Origin: Variovorax fucosicus
GTDB taxonomy: Bacteria > Pseudomonadota > Gammaproteobacteria > Burkholderiales > Burkholderiaceae_C
Direction of reading: 5' to 3'
DNA length: 64,000 nt
Assembly: GCF_030316825.1 (NCBI RefSeq)
Contig: NZ_JASZYU010000001.1
Span: 868,001 to 932,000 of the forward strand
Part shown: positions 23,725 to 33,482 of the stretch, one piece after another
Position numbering within the stretch: position 1 is the stretch's first letter
Layout of the letters: every line of letters starts with the position of its first letter
Notes under the pieces: generated by a model
Told to the model about the DNA's origin: nothing
Database searches by the model: none
What the model saw: the letters and a program-made list of their open reading frames with translations, nothing else
Made by a program: the position numbers and the translations under genes

Positions 23725-24366
23725 CTATTTGGACAGCTGCCCGCGCCCGACCGGCGGGCGCTGCAGCCTGTTCTTGCTGGCAAAGTTCCAGACGCGCCAG
23801 CCCAGCAGCACAGCGATGATCGCAGCGTAGACGAACACCTCCGCGAAGTTGTTCTTGCCCGCGCGCATCCAGAAGAAGTGCAGCAGCCCGAGCCCGGCGA
23901 TCACATAGACCAGCTTGTGCAGCAGCTGCCAGCGCCTGGCACCCATCGCCTTGATCGCGCGGTTGAACGAGGTCGCCGCCAGCGGCGTCAACAACACGAA
24001 GGCCGCAAAACCGACCAGGATGAATGGCCGCTTCGCGATGTCCTTCGCGATGTCGGGCACGTCGAAGCCCATGTCGAACCAGCTGTAGCTCAGCAGGTGC
24101 AGGACCACATAGAAATAGGCAAACAGCCCCAGCATGCGCCGAAAGCGCGCCAGACCGTTGAGCTTGGTCATCACGCGCAGCGGCGTCACCGCCAGCACGA
24201 TGCAGATGAAGCGCAGCGTCCAGTCGCCGTTCGAGCGGATCAGGTATTCCGCTGGATTGGCACCAAGGCCGTCGGTGAAAGCACCGTAGACCATCCAGGC
24301 GAACGGCAGCAGGCAGAGCAGGAACACCAGTGGCTTGGCCGCGGGGTGCAACAGCAGCTTGTTCAT
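23725..24366 (-). CDS. msrQ: Sulfoxide reductase heme-binding subunit MsrQ
   Basis: A 213-residue heme b membrane protein that passes quinol-derived electrons to periplasmic MsrP for repair of oxidised methionine. About six hydrophobic helices are seen, with conserved His residues in FYVVLHLLSY and RRWQLLHKLVYV as likely heme ligands, plus the ferric-reductase-like fold. It follows msrP by 13 bases in the usual msrPQ operon. The ATG start is at MNKLLLHPAAK. Confidence 0.95.
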   Translation of the reverse strand: MNKLLLHPAAKPLVFLLCLLPFAWMVYGAFTDGLGANPAEYLIRSNGDWTLRFICIVLAVTPLRVMTKLNGLARFRRMLGLFAYFYVVLHLLSYSWFDMGFDVPDIAKDIAKRPFILVGFAAFVLLTPLAATSFNRAIKAMGARRWQLLHKLVYVIAGLGLLHFFWMRAGKNNFAEVFVYAAIIAVLLGWRVWNFASKNRLQRPPVGRGQLSK

Positions 24367-24379
24367 GGGCTGCCCGGGT

Positions 24380-25372
<993 letters not shown>

Positions 25373-25490
25373 GAGACGCCTTTCGCTTGAATCGTTGGTC
25401 TTGCAGGGTAGTTCGTTCACCGCCCTGCTTTGGTTACGCGCCAGGTGCGCGCATGGTTTCAATTCGTCGCGAAAGTCCGGCGGACCGCGC

Positions 25491-26807
25491 CTACAAGGTG
25501 CCGTAGCTGTGCAGGCCGCTCAGGAACATGTTGACGCCCAGGAAGGCGAAGGTCGTCACGGCCAGCCCGCCCAGCGCCCACCAGGCCGCGACGGTGCCGC
25601 GCAGCCCCTTGACCAGCCGCATGTGCAGCCAGGCCGCGTAGTTGAGCCAGACGATCAGTGCCCAGGTTTCCTTGGGATCCCAGCTCCAGTAGCCACCCCA
25701 GGCATCGGCGGCCCAGAGCGCGCCGAGCACGGTCGCGATGGTGAAGAAGGCGAAGCCGACCGTGATCGACTTGTACATCACGTCGTCGAGCACCTCGGGC
25801 GCGGGCAGCCGTGCTGCAATGCGCTTGCGCCCCAGCAGGATCGCTGCGGCAATCACGGCAGAAACGGCGGCATAGACCAGCCAGTAGCTGCCGCCTGCCT
25901 CCTGCACGCGCTGGCGGAACGCCACCGGCACGAAGCACAGTGCAATGCCGAGCAGCCAGATCGGCGTGAGCTTGTACCAGCGAGTTTCCTGCGCCTGCTG
26001 CTTGATCAGGTAGGCGAACGCAACCATTGCCGCCAGCGCGAAGGTGCCGTAGCCGATGAAATTGGCCGGCACGTGCAGCTTCATCCACCAGCTTTGCAGG
26101 GCCGGCACCAGCGGCTGGATCTCGTGCGCCTCGCGCACCAGCGTGTACCAGAGCAGGAAGCCGACCGCGGCGCTGACCACCAGCATCACGAAGGCGCCCA
26201 GCGAGCGCGTCTTGTAGCGCGACTCGAAGTACAGGTAGAACGCCGTCGTGATCCAGCAGAACAGCACGAACACTTCGTAAAGGTTGCTGACCGGGATGTG
26301 GCCGATGTCCGGGCCGAGCTGGTGGCTTTCGTACCAGCGCACCATGCTGCCGATCAGCGCCATCGTCACCGCGGCCCAGGCCACGCGCGAACCGATCAGC
26401 TCCATCGCATCGCCCTGCTTGCCGCCGAACAGGCCGAACCAGTAGAACGCCGTGCTCATGAAGAACAGCACGCTCATCCAGAGAATGGCCGACTGGCTCG
26501 AGAGGAAATACTTGAGCTGGAACACCGTGTCGGCCCGCGAGAGGTCGCCCTGGTAGGAAAAGATGGCCAGCAAGGAGGCAGCGCCCACGACGATCGCCAG
26601 CACCTGCAGCGGCCGCCAGAACCACCCGAGCGAGATGCCGGCCAGCACGGCGGCGGCGAGGATCGGCTTCTCGTACGAATCCATCGAGCCCGCATAGCGC
26701 GAGAAGGCGAAGGCGCCGCCGGCCAGCACCAGCGCTGCGAACACCCAATCGAAGGTGTTGCGGCGCGAGCGCCAGCTGTCGTTGAGCGTGAGGGTGGTGG
26801 TGGTCAT
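25491..26807 (-). CDS. ccsB: Cytochrome c biogenesis protein CcsB/CcsA-type (heme exporter)
   Basis: System II cytochrome c maturation subunit (ResC/CcsA type), 438 residues, polytopic. The WWD-type heme-handling motif appears as [18 protein letters not shown], and flanking His residues ([19 protein letters not shown]) are the expected heme ligands. With ResB it moves heme to the periplasm and attaches it to apocytochromes. It overlaps resB by four bases. Confidence 0.95.
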   Translation of the reverse strand: MTTTTLTLNDSWRSRRNTFDWVFAALVLAGGAFAFSRYAGSMDSYEKPILAAAVLAGISLGWFWRPLQVLAIVVGAASLLAIFSYQGDLSRADTVFQLKYFLSSQSAILWMSVLFFMSTAFYWFGLFGGKQGDAMELIGSRVAWAAVTMALIGSMVRWYESHQLGPDIGHIPVSNLYEVFVLFCWITTAFYLYFESRYKTRSLGAFVMLVVSAAVGFLLWYTLVREAHEIQPLVPALQSWWMKLHVPANFIGYGTFALAAMVAFAYLIKQQAQETRWYKLTPIWLLGIALCFVPVAFRQRVQEAGGSYWLVYAAVSAVIAAAILLGRKRIAARLPAPEVLDDVMYKSITVGFAFFTIATVLGALWAADAWGGYWSWDPKETWALIVWLNYAAWLHMRLVKGLRGTVAAWWALGGLAVTTFAFLGVNMFLSGLHSYGTL

Positions 26808-28963
26808 GACGCCGGATCCTTGTGGGTGGCGAGCAGCTTGTCTTTGAGGTGCTCGAATTCGCGGTCGCTGTCCATGGTCTTGCGGTTGACCGAAAACGCC
26901 ATGGTGGCCGATGTGTCGTTGGCCTGGCCATCGGCCTCGCCGGCCGGCGTGAGCCAGACCCAGAGCCGACGCTCGCGCACATACAGCATCGCAAAAATGC
27001 CGACGATCAGCAACAGACAGCCCAGATAGACCACGTTCTTGCCGGGTGCGCGTGCCACCTGGAACACGCTGGCCTGCACCTGCTTGAAGTCGGTCAGCAT
27101 CAGCGCCATCGGTGCCGGGTAGAAGGCCGCGTCGCTGATCGCGAGCACGGCCTGGGTCAGGAAGGTCTGCGATTTCTCGTCCGGCGGCAGCGCAGCCAGC
27201 CCGGCTTTTTCGCGACTCAGGTTGAGCGTTTCGAACAGCACATCGTTGAGGATGCGCACCAGCACCGTGCCGGCGCGCTCGCGCTCGGCCTCCGGCACGT
27301 TGGCCTCCATGAATTCGGCGATCGCCTGCCAGCCGCCGCTGCGCGTGCTGTCGGGTTTCACGCGCTCGGCGCCGGCAAACAATGCGAGCGCACGGGTGGC
27401 CGAGGTGCGCAGTTGCTCGGCCAGTTCGGGGCGCTTCGGGTCACTCGCGCGCGCGACGTAGCGGTCGACCGCTTTCACACGCATGTCGGCGTCGCCCAGC
27501 GCGGCGCGCATGTTGACGAAGCCATCCATCGCGCCGTTGTCGTCGGCCGGCACGCGCAGGTAGCGAAACGCCTCTTCGGGCTTGTCACGCACGCCGAGCA
27601 GGAACACCGCAGTGCCGTCGCCGGTGTCGACCGGCACCATGTAGTTCTGATACTCGCGAGCCTGGCCTGCGGCGTCGCGCAGCTTGTAGCCGATGCTCGG
27701 GCCGATGTTGCGCAGCACCTTGGGCTTGTTGACCTTGTTGGCTGCACCGAGGCGCGATTGCAATTCGTGGCCGAGATCGACCTTGCGCACGTCGGCACCG
27801 CTGCCGCCCTGGGGTCCGCCGAAGTTCTCGACGTTGATGAGCCGCAGCGCGGTGTACTCGAGCGTGAGCTTTTCCTGGCCGTTGCTGAGCTCGGAGCTGC
27901 TGCCGATGGTGCCCTCGACCTCGAACGGCTTGGCAGCGGCGGCCATCGGCACCGACTTGAGCTTCACCGTGGAGCCGCCGTCGTCGAAGCTCGACTGGTA
28001 GATCTCGATGCCCTTCCAGCTGGCCGGATGGTTGACCTCGATGCGTGCGGGCTTCTGCTCGCCGGTGACGCGATCGTGCAGCACCACCTCGCTGGCAAAC
28101 AGCTTGGGCATGCCGGTCGAGTAGTAGTCGACGATAAACTTCTTGAGCTCGATCGAGAACGGCAGTTCCTGCAACAGCACGCCATTGGACTGGTTCAGGA
28201 TCGCGGTGCTCGCCTGGCCGCCTTCAGGCACCAGGATGTTGCCGCGGAAGGTCGGATTGTTCGGCGAGAGCCGGTGCTGCGGCGCCACGTCGGAAATCAT
28301 GCCGCCACCAGTGAACACGCTCTTGCCGTTGAACCAGGTTTGTGCGCGCACGATCAGGTCGCCGTCGAGCAGGCCGCCGATGCACACCAGCACGATCGCG
28401 CTGTGCGCCGCGATGTAGCCGAGCTTGTGCGCACCGCCGGCGCGCGCCGCCACCATCCAGCCACCCTCCTTGCCCGGCAGGTCGCGACGCTGCAGCTTGA
28501 CCTTCCAGCCACCCCCCGCAAGCAACTGGCCGATGCGGTTGGCCGCCGTCCCGGGGGTCTCGCCCAATACTGCTTCCGCGCGCTGCCCGAAGGCCTTCAG
28601 GCTCTGGGCGCGGATGTCTTCCTTGTAGACCTTGAAGTCGGCCAGGATGCGCGGCGTGTTGCGTGCGACGCAAAGCGAGGTGCTGATCACCAGGAACAGC
28701 AGGATCAGCAGAAACCACCAGGCGCTGTAGACCGCATCGAGCAGCGCCGCGCGGAACACCTGTGCCCAGAACGGGCCGAACTGGTTGACGTAGTTGCCGA
28801 AGGGCTCGTGCTGCTTGAGCACGGTGCCGATGATCGAGGCGATGCAGATGACGGTGAGCAACGCGATCGCGAAGCGCATCGACGAAAACAGCTCCACCGC
28901 TGCACGAACTGCCTGGGGCCCGCGACGAACGCGCAAACCGTGGGTGGAGACGGACACAGACAT
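26804..28963 (-). CDS. resB: Cytochrome c biogenesis protein ResB
   Basis: The 719-residue partner of CcsB in System II cytochrome c synthesis. The N-terminal half has three membrane segments (FAIALLTVICIASIIGTVL; AWWFLLILLFLVISTSLCVARNTP; LGYIAAHSAIVLVCIGGLL). A long periplasmic domain follows, then a final helix (NVVYLGCLLLIVGIFAMLYV) before a cytoplasmic tail. The LKQHEPFGNYVNQFGPFW motif and CVARNTP are family signatures. The cytochrome c4 gene lies upstream on the same strand. Confidence 0.95.
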   Translation of the reverse strand: MSVSVSTHGLRVRRGPQAVRAAVELFSSMRFAIALLTVICIASIIGTVLKQHEPFGNYVNQFGPFWAQVFRAALLDAVYSAWWFLLILLFLVISTSLCVARNTPRILADFKVYKEDIRAQSLKAFGQRAEAVLGETPGTAANRIGQLLAGGGWKVKLQRRDLPGKEGGWMVAARAGGAHKLGYIAAHSAIVLVCIGGLLDGDLIVRAQTWFNGKSVFTGGGMISDVAPQHRLSPNNPTFRGNILVPEGGQASTAILNQSNGVLLQELPFSIELKKFIVDYYSTGMPKLFASEVVLHDRVTGEQKPARIEVNHPASWKGIEIYQSSFDDGGSTVKLKSVPMAAAAKPFEVEGTIGSSSELSNGQEKLTLEYTALRLINVENFGGPQGGSGADVRKVDLGHELQSRLGAANKVNKPKVLRNIGPSIGYKLRDAAGQAREYQNYMVPVDTGDGTAVFLLGVRDKPEEAFRYLRVPADDNGAMDGFVNMRAALGDADMRVKAVDRYVARASDPKRPELAEQLRTSATRALALFAGAERVKPDSTRSGGWQAIAEFMEANVPEAERERAGTVLVRILNDVLFETLNLSREKAGLAALPPDEKSQTFLTQAVLAISDAAFYPAPMALMLTDFKQVQASVFQVARAPGKNVVYLGCLLLIVGIFAMLYVRERRLWVWLTPAGEADGQANDTSATMAFSVNRKTMDSDREFEHLKDKLLATHKDPAS

Positions 28964-28994
28964 GGATCGATAAAAGCGCTGGGGCCAAAGGACA

Positions 28995-29027
28995 AGGGCG
29001 GGCTGTCCGGATGAACAGGCCCGCCCT
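28995..29027 (-). terminator. GC-rich hairpin between cytochrome c4 and resB genes
   Basis: AGGGCGGGC and GCCCGCCCT form a perfect 9-bp stem, with a further TGT/ACA pairing inside the loop. Only a short, broken T-tract follows on the minus strand, so it may be a weak terminator or an RNA-stability element that lowers resB-ccsB expression relative to the abundant cytochrome. Confidence 0.5.
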
Positions 29028-29075
29028 CGTTGGGTTGATTACTCGGCGTTTGGTTCTCGGCCTGCTTGCGGCGGA

Positions 29076-29750
29076 TCAGCGCAAACCGGCGATGTAGTCG
29101 GCCACGGCCTTGATTTCGCGGTCGTTCAGCTTGGCGGCCACGCCGGTCATCTGCGGGGCGTTCAGGCGGCCGCCATCGCGAAACGCGGTGAGCTGCGTCA
29201 CGATGTAGTCGGCGTGCTGGCCGCCCAGGCGGGGATACTGGGCCGGGATGCCGGCACCGTTCGGGCTGTGGCAACCGGCGCAGGCGGGAACCTGCCGGTC
29301 GGCAATGCCGCCGCGGTAGATCTTCTCGCCCATCGCGATGGTGTCCTTGTCTTTCGAGAAGCCGGTCTTGACCTTCTTCGCGCCCACGAACCAGGCGATG
29401 TCGCGCATGTCCTGGTCGCTCAGGTGCGATGCCATAGAGGTCATGACAGCGTTCTTGCGCTTGCCGGTCTTGAACTCCTGCAATTGCTTGAGGATGTATT
29501 CCGGATGCTGTTGCGCCAGCTTGGGGTTGGCCGGAATCGACGAGTTGCCATCGGCGTTGTGGCAGGAGGCACAACTCTGGATGGTCGGCGTGCTCGCATT
29601 GAAGAGCGTGTCACCCTTGGCCGGGTCGGGCTTGGCCGGCTTGGCAGGCGCTGCAGCCGCCGGTGCGGCAGCATGCGCATCGGCCGCGAGGCTCGCGCTG
29701 GCGGCGACGCCCATGAGGGCTGCAAGCAGGAATTGGGCAAACAACTTCAT
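29076..29750 (-). CDS. Diheme cytochrome c4
   Basis: A periplasmic 224-residue electron carrier with two class I cytochrome c domains. The heme sites are CASCH (first domain) and CAGCH (second), with methionine ligands likely in AVMTSMASHLSD and APQMTGVAAKL. The signal peptide ends near SLAADAHA, followed by an Ala/Pro/Lys-rich linker. Typical c4 spacing between the hemes supports the call. It lies upstream of the resB/ccsB maturation genes that would load its hemes. Confidence 0.94.
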   Translation of the reverse strand: MKLFAQFLLAALMGVAASASLAADAHAAAPAAAAPAKPAKPDPAKGDTLFNASTPTIQSCASCHNADGNSSIPANPKLAQQHPEYILKQLQEFKTGKRKNAVMTSMASHLSDQDMRDIAWFVGAKKVKTGFSKDKDTIAMGEKIYRGGIADRQVPACAGCHSPNGAGIPAQYPRLGGQHADYIVTQLTAFRDGGRLNAPQMTGVAAKLNDREIKAVADYIAGLR

Positions 29751-29790
29751 ATCGGGGGGCTTCGATTTATGGCGCAAAACCCCGCGATTC

Positions 29791-29796
29791 TACAAT
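29791..29796 (+). promoter_or_regulatory. -10 element for engB
   Basis: TACAAT overlaps an upstream ATG at 29795. If it is the promoter, the transcript starts near 29803 and translation must use the ATG at 29822. A weak GAAAG ribosome-binding site lies before it. The -35 region is poorly matched. Confidence 0.4.
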
Positions 29797-29821
29797 GGCC
29801 CCCCGTACCGAAAGCTCACCG

Positions 29822-30541
29822 ATGACCTCCCCGCCGCGCAAGCCGGCCGCCTATCCGCCCCATCCGGGAGCCGCCACCGACCCCGAAACCGCCGAACGCG
29901 CCCGTGTCGCGATGGGCTGGCTGCACACCGCCCATTTTTTGACCAGCGCGCCCCAGCTCGAGCATTTGCCGCCGCTCGAACTGCCCGAGATTGCCTTCGT
30001 CGGCCGCTCCAATGCGGGCAAGTCGACCGCCATCAACACGCTCACACAGCAGACCCGTCTCGCGTTCGCGTCCAAGACGCCGGGCCGCACGCAGCACATC
30101 AACCTGTTCGGCGTCGGCAAGCAGAAAGTCGACGACGCGGTGCTGGCCGACCTGCCCGGCTATGGCTACGCGGCCGTGCCCAAGGAAGCCAAGCTGCGCT
30201 GGCAGCGCGTGATGGGCAACTACCTCATGACGCGCGAGACGCTGCGCGGCGTGGTGCTGATGTGCGACCCGCGCCACGGCCTGACCGAGCTCGACGAGAT
30301 CCTGCTCGACGTGATCCGGCCACGCGTCGTCGAGGGCCTGAAGTTCCTCGTGCTGCTGACCAAGTCCGACAAACTGACCCGCTCCGAAGGCGCCAAGGCG
30401 CTGTCGATTGCGCGACTGCAGGCCGGCGGTGGCGAGGTGAAACTGTTCTCGGCACTGAAAAAGCAAGGCGTGGACGAAGCAGCCGAGCTGCTCTGGCGCT
30501 GGGCGCACCCGGTGGAAGCACCCGTCCCGGAGGCACCATAA
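29822..30541 (+). CDS. engB: Ribosome biogenesis GTPase EngB (YihA/YsxC)
   Basis: A 239-residue GTPase needed for 50S assembly and cell division. G1 is GRSNAGKST, G2 Thr lies in SKTPGRTQ, G3 is DLPGYGYA, G4 is TKSDK and G5 lies near LFSALKKQG. A 27-base longer form from ATG 29795 is unlikely because that codon overlaps a -10 element. Divergent from the cytochrome c4 gene. Confidence 0.95.
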   Translation: MTSPPRKPAAYPPHPGAATDPETAERARVAMGWLHTAHFLTSAPQLEHLPPLELPEIAFVGRSNAGKSTAINTLTQQTRLAFASKTPGRTQHINLFGVGKQKVDDAVLADLPGYGYAAVPKEAKLRWQRVMGNYLMTRETLRGVVLMCDPRHGLTELDEILLDVIRPRVVEGLKFLVLLTKSDKLTRSEGAKALSIARLQAGGGEVKLFSALKKQGVDEAAELLWRWAHPVEAPVPEAP

Positions 30542-30614
30542 AAAGAGGCTGTAACGCCCGGTCCGCTTGCGCAATTCGCTCTTAAAAAGATAGCAAAACC
30601 AAGGAGACAAACCG

Positions 30615-31526
30615 ATGATCCAGATCTTCCAGCGCAGCCTGCCGAACGGCATCACCCTGAGCTGTCGCGCGACCGGTGAGGCCGGCCGGCCGCTGATGGT
30701 GTTTCTGCACGGCTTCCCGGAAGCCGCCTTCATCTGGGACGAACTGCTCGAATACTTCGCGCAGCCCGAGCACGGAGGCTACCGGTGCGTGGCGCCCAAC
30801 CTGCGCGGCTTCGAGCAATCGAGCGCGCCGACCGAAGTGGCGGCGTACAAGGCGCAGTTGCTGATCCAGGACGTCCAGCAGCTGGCGGCCACCGAAAGCG
30901 CCGATGGCAAGATGGCCGCGCTGGTCGCCCACGATTGGGGCGGCGCGTTCGCCTGGGGCTATGCCAACGCATTCCCGGAGCAGGTCGGCAAGCTCGTGAT
31001 CATCAACTCGCCGCACCCCGGCACCTTCACGCGCGAACTGCGCGACAACCCGGCGCAGCAGAAAGCCAGCGCCTACATGAACTTCCTGGCCCAGCCCAAG
31101 GCCGAAGAACTGCTCTCGGCCGACGACTACAAGCGCATGTGGCCCTTCTTCACGCTGATGAAGGCCGGCCCCGAAGGTTTCGGCTGGCTCACCGACGAGG
31201 TGAAGCAGCAGTACCGCGACGTGTGGAACGCCGGGCTCACCGGCGCCTGCAACCTCTATCGCGTGACGCCGATGAAACCCGCCCTGCCGGGCCAGCCCGG
31301 CCCCGAGATTCCGACGCTGCCGCGCGAGCGGCTGGTGGTGAACGTGCCGACCTTCGTGTTCTGGGCGCTCGACGACGCCGCCTTGCTGCCGGGCCTGCTC
31401 GAAGGCCTGGAAGACTATGTGCCGAAGCTCGAGGTCAAGAAGGTGCCGAACGCGACGCACTGGATCGTGCACGAGCAGCCGCAGCTGGTTGCGCGCGAAA
31501 TCGAAGCATTCCTGTCGCGCAACTGA
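30615..31526 (+). CDS. Alpha/beta hydrolase, epoxide-hydrolase-like
   Basis: A 303-residue cytoplasmic alpha/beta hydrolase. The oxyanion HGFPE motif lies in MVFLHGFPEAAFIWDELL and the nucleophile is an aspartate in LVAHDWGGAFAW, as in epoxide hydrolases and haloalkane dehalogenases. The acid is probably Asp in FWALDDAALLPG and the base His in NATHWIVHEQP. The nucleophile rules out a standard serine esterase. A strong AAGGAG precedes the ATG. The natural substrate is unknown; it follows engB by 73 bases and may have its own promoter. Confidence 0.88.
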   Translation: MIQIFQRSLPNGITLSCRATGEAGRPLMVFLHGFPEAAFIWDELLEYFAQPEHGGYRCVAPNLRGFEQSSAPTEVAAYKAQLLIQDVQQLAATESADGKMAALVAHDWGGAFAWGYANAFPEQVGKLVIINSPHPGTFTRELRDNPAQQKASAYMNFLAQPKAEELLSADDYKRMWPFFTLMKAGPEGFGWLTDEVKQQYRDVWNAGLTGACNLYRVTPMKPALPGQPGPEIPTLPRERLVVNVPTFVFWALDDAALLPGLLEGLEDYVPKLEVKKVPNATHWIVHEQPQLVAREIEAFLSRN

Positions 31527-31541
31527 TCGCGGCCCGCGGCT

Positions 31542-32426
31542 TCAGTAGAGCGGCGGGGCGCCTTCGGGCCGTGTCTTGAAGCGGCGGTGTACCCAGTAGT
31601 ACTGCGAAGGCATGGTTCGGATGTAGCCCTCCAGTTGCTGGTTCATGTGGGCCGTGTCGGCCACCGCGTCGTCGGTCGGGAAGCCCTGCCAGGCCGGCAG
31701 CACCTCGATTTCGTAGCCGCTCTTGACCACCCGCGACAGGATCGGCACCACCTTCGCGCGGCCGAGCCGCGAGAAGCGCGAAAGCGACGGCACTGTTGCC
31801 ACCGGCACGCCGAAGAACGGCACGAACACCGACTGGTCGCGCCCGAAGTCCATGTCGGGCAACAGGTACAGCAAGCCCCCCTTGCGCAGACCCGCGACGA
31901 TCGGCTTGATGCCGTCCACCCGGTTCAGCGTGATCACGTTGCCGAAGCGCGCGCGGCCCACGCGAATCCATTCGTCGACCATCGGGTCGCGTTGCGTGGT
32001 GTAGATCGTGGTCGACGGGCGCGACGTGTGCATCGTGAGGCCGGTCGCGGCAGCATCGAGGCCGTAGAAGTGCGGCGCGAACAGAATCATCGGCGCTTCG
32101 CCGTGCGCGATCTCTTCGATCTCGGCCGCGGCGCCCATCACCTTGATGCGACGCGCCACGACCTCGGGCGGCGCATGCCAGAGCCAGCCGCGATCCAGCC
32201 AGGACTGCGCCACGAACACGAAGGTTTCGCGCGCGATGCGGCGCCGCTCGGCGGGCGACTTGTCGGGGAAGCAAAGCGCCAGATTGGTATCGACCACGCG
32301 CCGGCGCGGCAGCGCCACGGTGTGCAGCAGCCGGCCGAGGATCGCGCCGAAGCCGCGCACGAGCGGCAGCGGCACATGCGAGAGCGCGCGCATGAAACCG
32401 ATGCCCAGTTGCGCCGACATGCTCAT
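31542..32426 (-). CDS. LpxL/HtrB-type lipid A acyltransferase (second of pair)
   Basis: A 294-residue inner-membrane-associated acyltransferase that adds a secondary acyl chain to lipid A from acyl-ACP. The catalytic H-x4-D motif is HFYGLD in LFAPHFYGLDAAATGL, with downstream YTTQRDP and YLLPDMDFG motifs and a HRRFKTRP tail typical of LpxL/LpxM. The ATG at 32426 shares ATGA with the upstream paralogue. The two copies probably place different acyl chains, or one acts on ornithine or phospholipids; the order of action cannot be told from sequence. Confidence 0.9.
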   Translation of the reverse strand: MSMSAQLGIGFMRALSHVPLPLVRGFGAILGRLLHTVALPRRRVVDTNLALCFPDKSPAERRRIARETFVFVAQSWLDRGWLWHAPPEVVARRIKVMGAAAEIEEIAHGEAPMILFAPHFYGLDAAATGLTMHTSRPSTTIYTTQRDPMVDEWIRVGRARFGNVITLNRVDGIKPIVAGLRKGGLLYLLPDMDFGRDQSVFVPFFGVPVATVPSLSRFSRLGRAKVVPILSRVVKSGYEIEVLPAWQGFPTDDAVADTAHMNQQLEGYIRTMPSQYYWVHRRFKTRPEGAPPLY

Positions 32427-33298
32427 GCCGCCACCTCCTGCGGCTCGGCGCGCGGCTGTTTGTAGCGCGCGTAGTCCCACACGTATTGCCCCGGCAGACC
32501 GCGAATCAGCCGCTCGATGCCGGCGTTCAGCGCCGTGGCGGCAGCCTCGGGCGTGGCCGCCGGATCGCTGAACGCCGTGCCATCGAAGGGTTCGAAGCGG
32601 ATCGCATAGCCGGCGCCGTGCGGCAGCCGTTCGCACACGCCGAGGAACACGCGCGCGCCGGTCTGCTGTGCCAGGCGGGCGGGCAGCGTCATCGTGTACG
32701 CAGGCCGGCCGAAGAACGGCGCCCAGACGCCCTGCCCGGCCGGCGGCACCTGATCGGGCAGGATGCCGGTGTAGCCGCCGGCGCGCAGCGCGCGCATCAG
32801 GCCGCGCACCCCCTTGACGGTGGTGGGCAGGGTTTGCAGGCCGGGCCGGTCGCGCGAGCCCTCCATCAGCGCCGCCATCCATTTCTTGCGGGGCGGCCGG
32901 AAGAGCGCGGTGATCGGGCCATGGCTGGCCAGGAAGCGTTCTCCGACGGCCTGCCCATACAGCTCCCAGCTGCCGACGTGCGGCACCATGAGGATCACGC
33001 CCTTGCGTTCATCAAGCGCGGCTTCGAACGCCGGCAGGCCATCCCAGCGAACCACCCTGGGCAGCACGCTCTGGCCCTTTGGCCGTGCCCAGAGCCAGGG
33101 CAGTTCGGCCGCCATCGCGCCCGCCGCACTGATCGCCGGGCGGTACTGCGCGGGCGTGAAACCGGCGGCCTCGGCGTTGGCCCTGAAGCGGCGCCGGTAA
33201 TCCGGCGCGCACCACCAGACCAGCCAGCCGAAGGCCGCGCCCAACGCATGCATCAGAGGCAGCGGCACGCGGGCGAACAATCGGAACAGAGAAGTCAT
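32423..33298 (-). CDS. LpxL/HtrB-type lipid A acyltransferase (first of pair)
   Basis: A 291-residue paralogue of the downstream gene. The catalytic motif is HVGSWE (H-x4-E) in [17 protein letters not shown], followed by [10 protein letters not shown] and [20 protein letters not shown]. An N-terminal hydrophobic helix anchors it to the inner membrane. The start [15 protein letters not shown] is chosen because the frame further upstream enters the metK control region. It is divergent from metK and coupled by ATGA to the second acyltransferase gene. Confidence 0.9.
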   Translation of the reverse strand: MTSLFRLFARVPLPLMHALGAAFGWLVWWCAPDYRRRFRANAEAAGFTPAQYRPAISAAGAMAAELPWLWARPKGQSVLPRVVRWDGLPAFEAALDERKGVILMVPHVGSWELYGQAVGERFLASHGPITALFRPPRKKWMAALMEGSRDRPGLQTLPTTVKGVRGLMRALRAGGYTGILPDQVPPAGQGVWAPFFGRPAYTMTLPARLAQQTGARVFLGVCERLPHGAGYAIRFEPFDGTAFSDPAATPEAAATALNAGIERLIRGLPGQYVWDYARYKQPRAEPQEVAA

Positions 33299-33350
33299 CA
33301 AGGCAGTGGGGATCGAAACTGACGCGCGCGCAGCGTACCGCGCGGCTCGA

Positions 33351-33356
33351 ATAGAA
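33351..33356 (+). promoter_or_regulatory. -10 element for metK leader
   Basis: TAGAAT would start transcription near 33363, one or two bases before the first stem of the SAM-II-like fold. The -35 region is poor. The position supports the leader RNA reading. Confidence 0.4.
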
Positions 33357-33364
33357 TGCAAATT

Positions 33365-33419
33365 GTCGCCGAGTTATGGAACTACTTGCAGGGCGACGTT
33401 AAACAGTACTGCTAAAGCG
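33365..33419 (+). promoter_or_regulatory. SAM-II-like riboswitch candidate in metK leader
   Basis: The leader can form P1 from GTCGCC (33365-33370) and GGCGAC (33392-33397), closing a loop that contains ACTACTTGCAG. Downstream come GTTAAACAGTACTGCTAAAGC with TACT (33383-33386) able to pair with AGTA (33405-33408) as a pseudoknot. The ordered elements TTGCA, an A-rich linker (TTAAA) and GCTAAA are those I recall for the SAM-II fold, a compact H-type pseudoknot that binds S-adenosylmethionine. A metK gene, which makes SAM, is a logical target. The metK Shine-Dalgarno (ACGGAG, about 33466-33471) is roughly 50 bases beyond. No covariance search was possible. Confidence 0.6.
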
Positions 33420-33482
33420 TTCGCCAGAACTCCCCCCAGGAATCGGCAACGCGCCCTTTCACCTTCACGGAGTTTGAATCCC

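Noticed and set aside
31542..33298. Two acyltransferase genes as a frameshifted single gene or recent duplication
   Set aside because: Both are full length, with complete but different catalytic motifs (HFYGLD and HVGSWE) and low similarity, so they are old paralogues.
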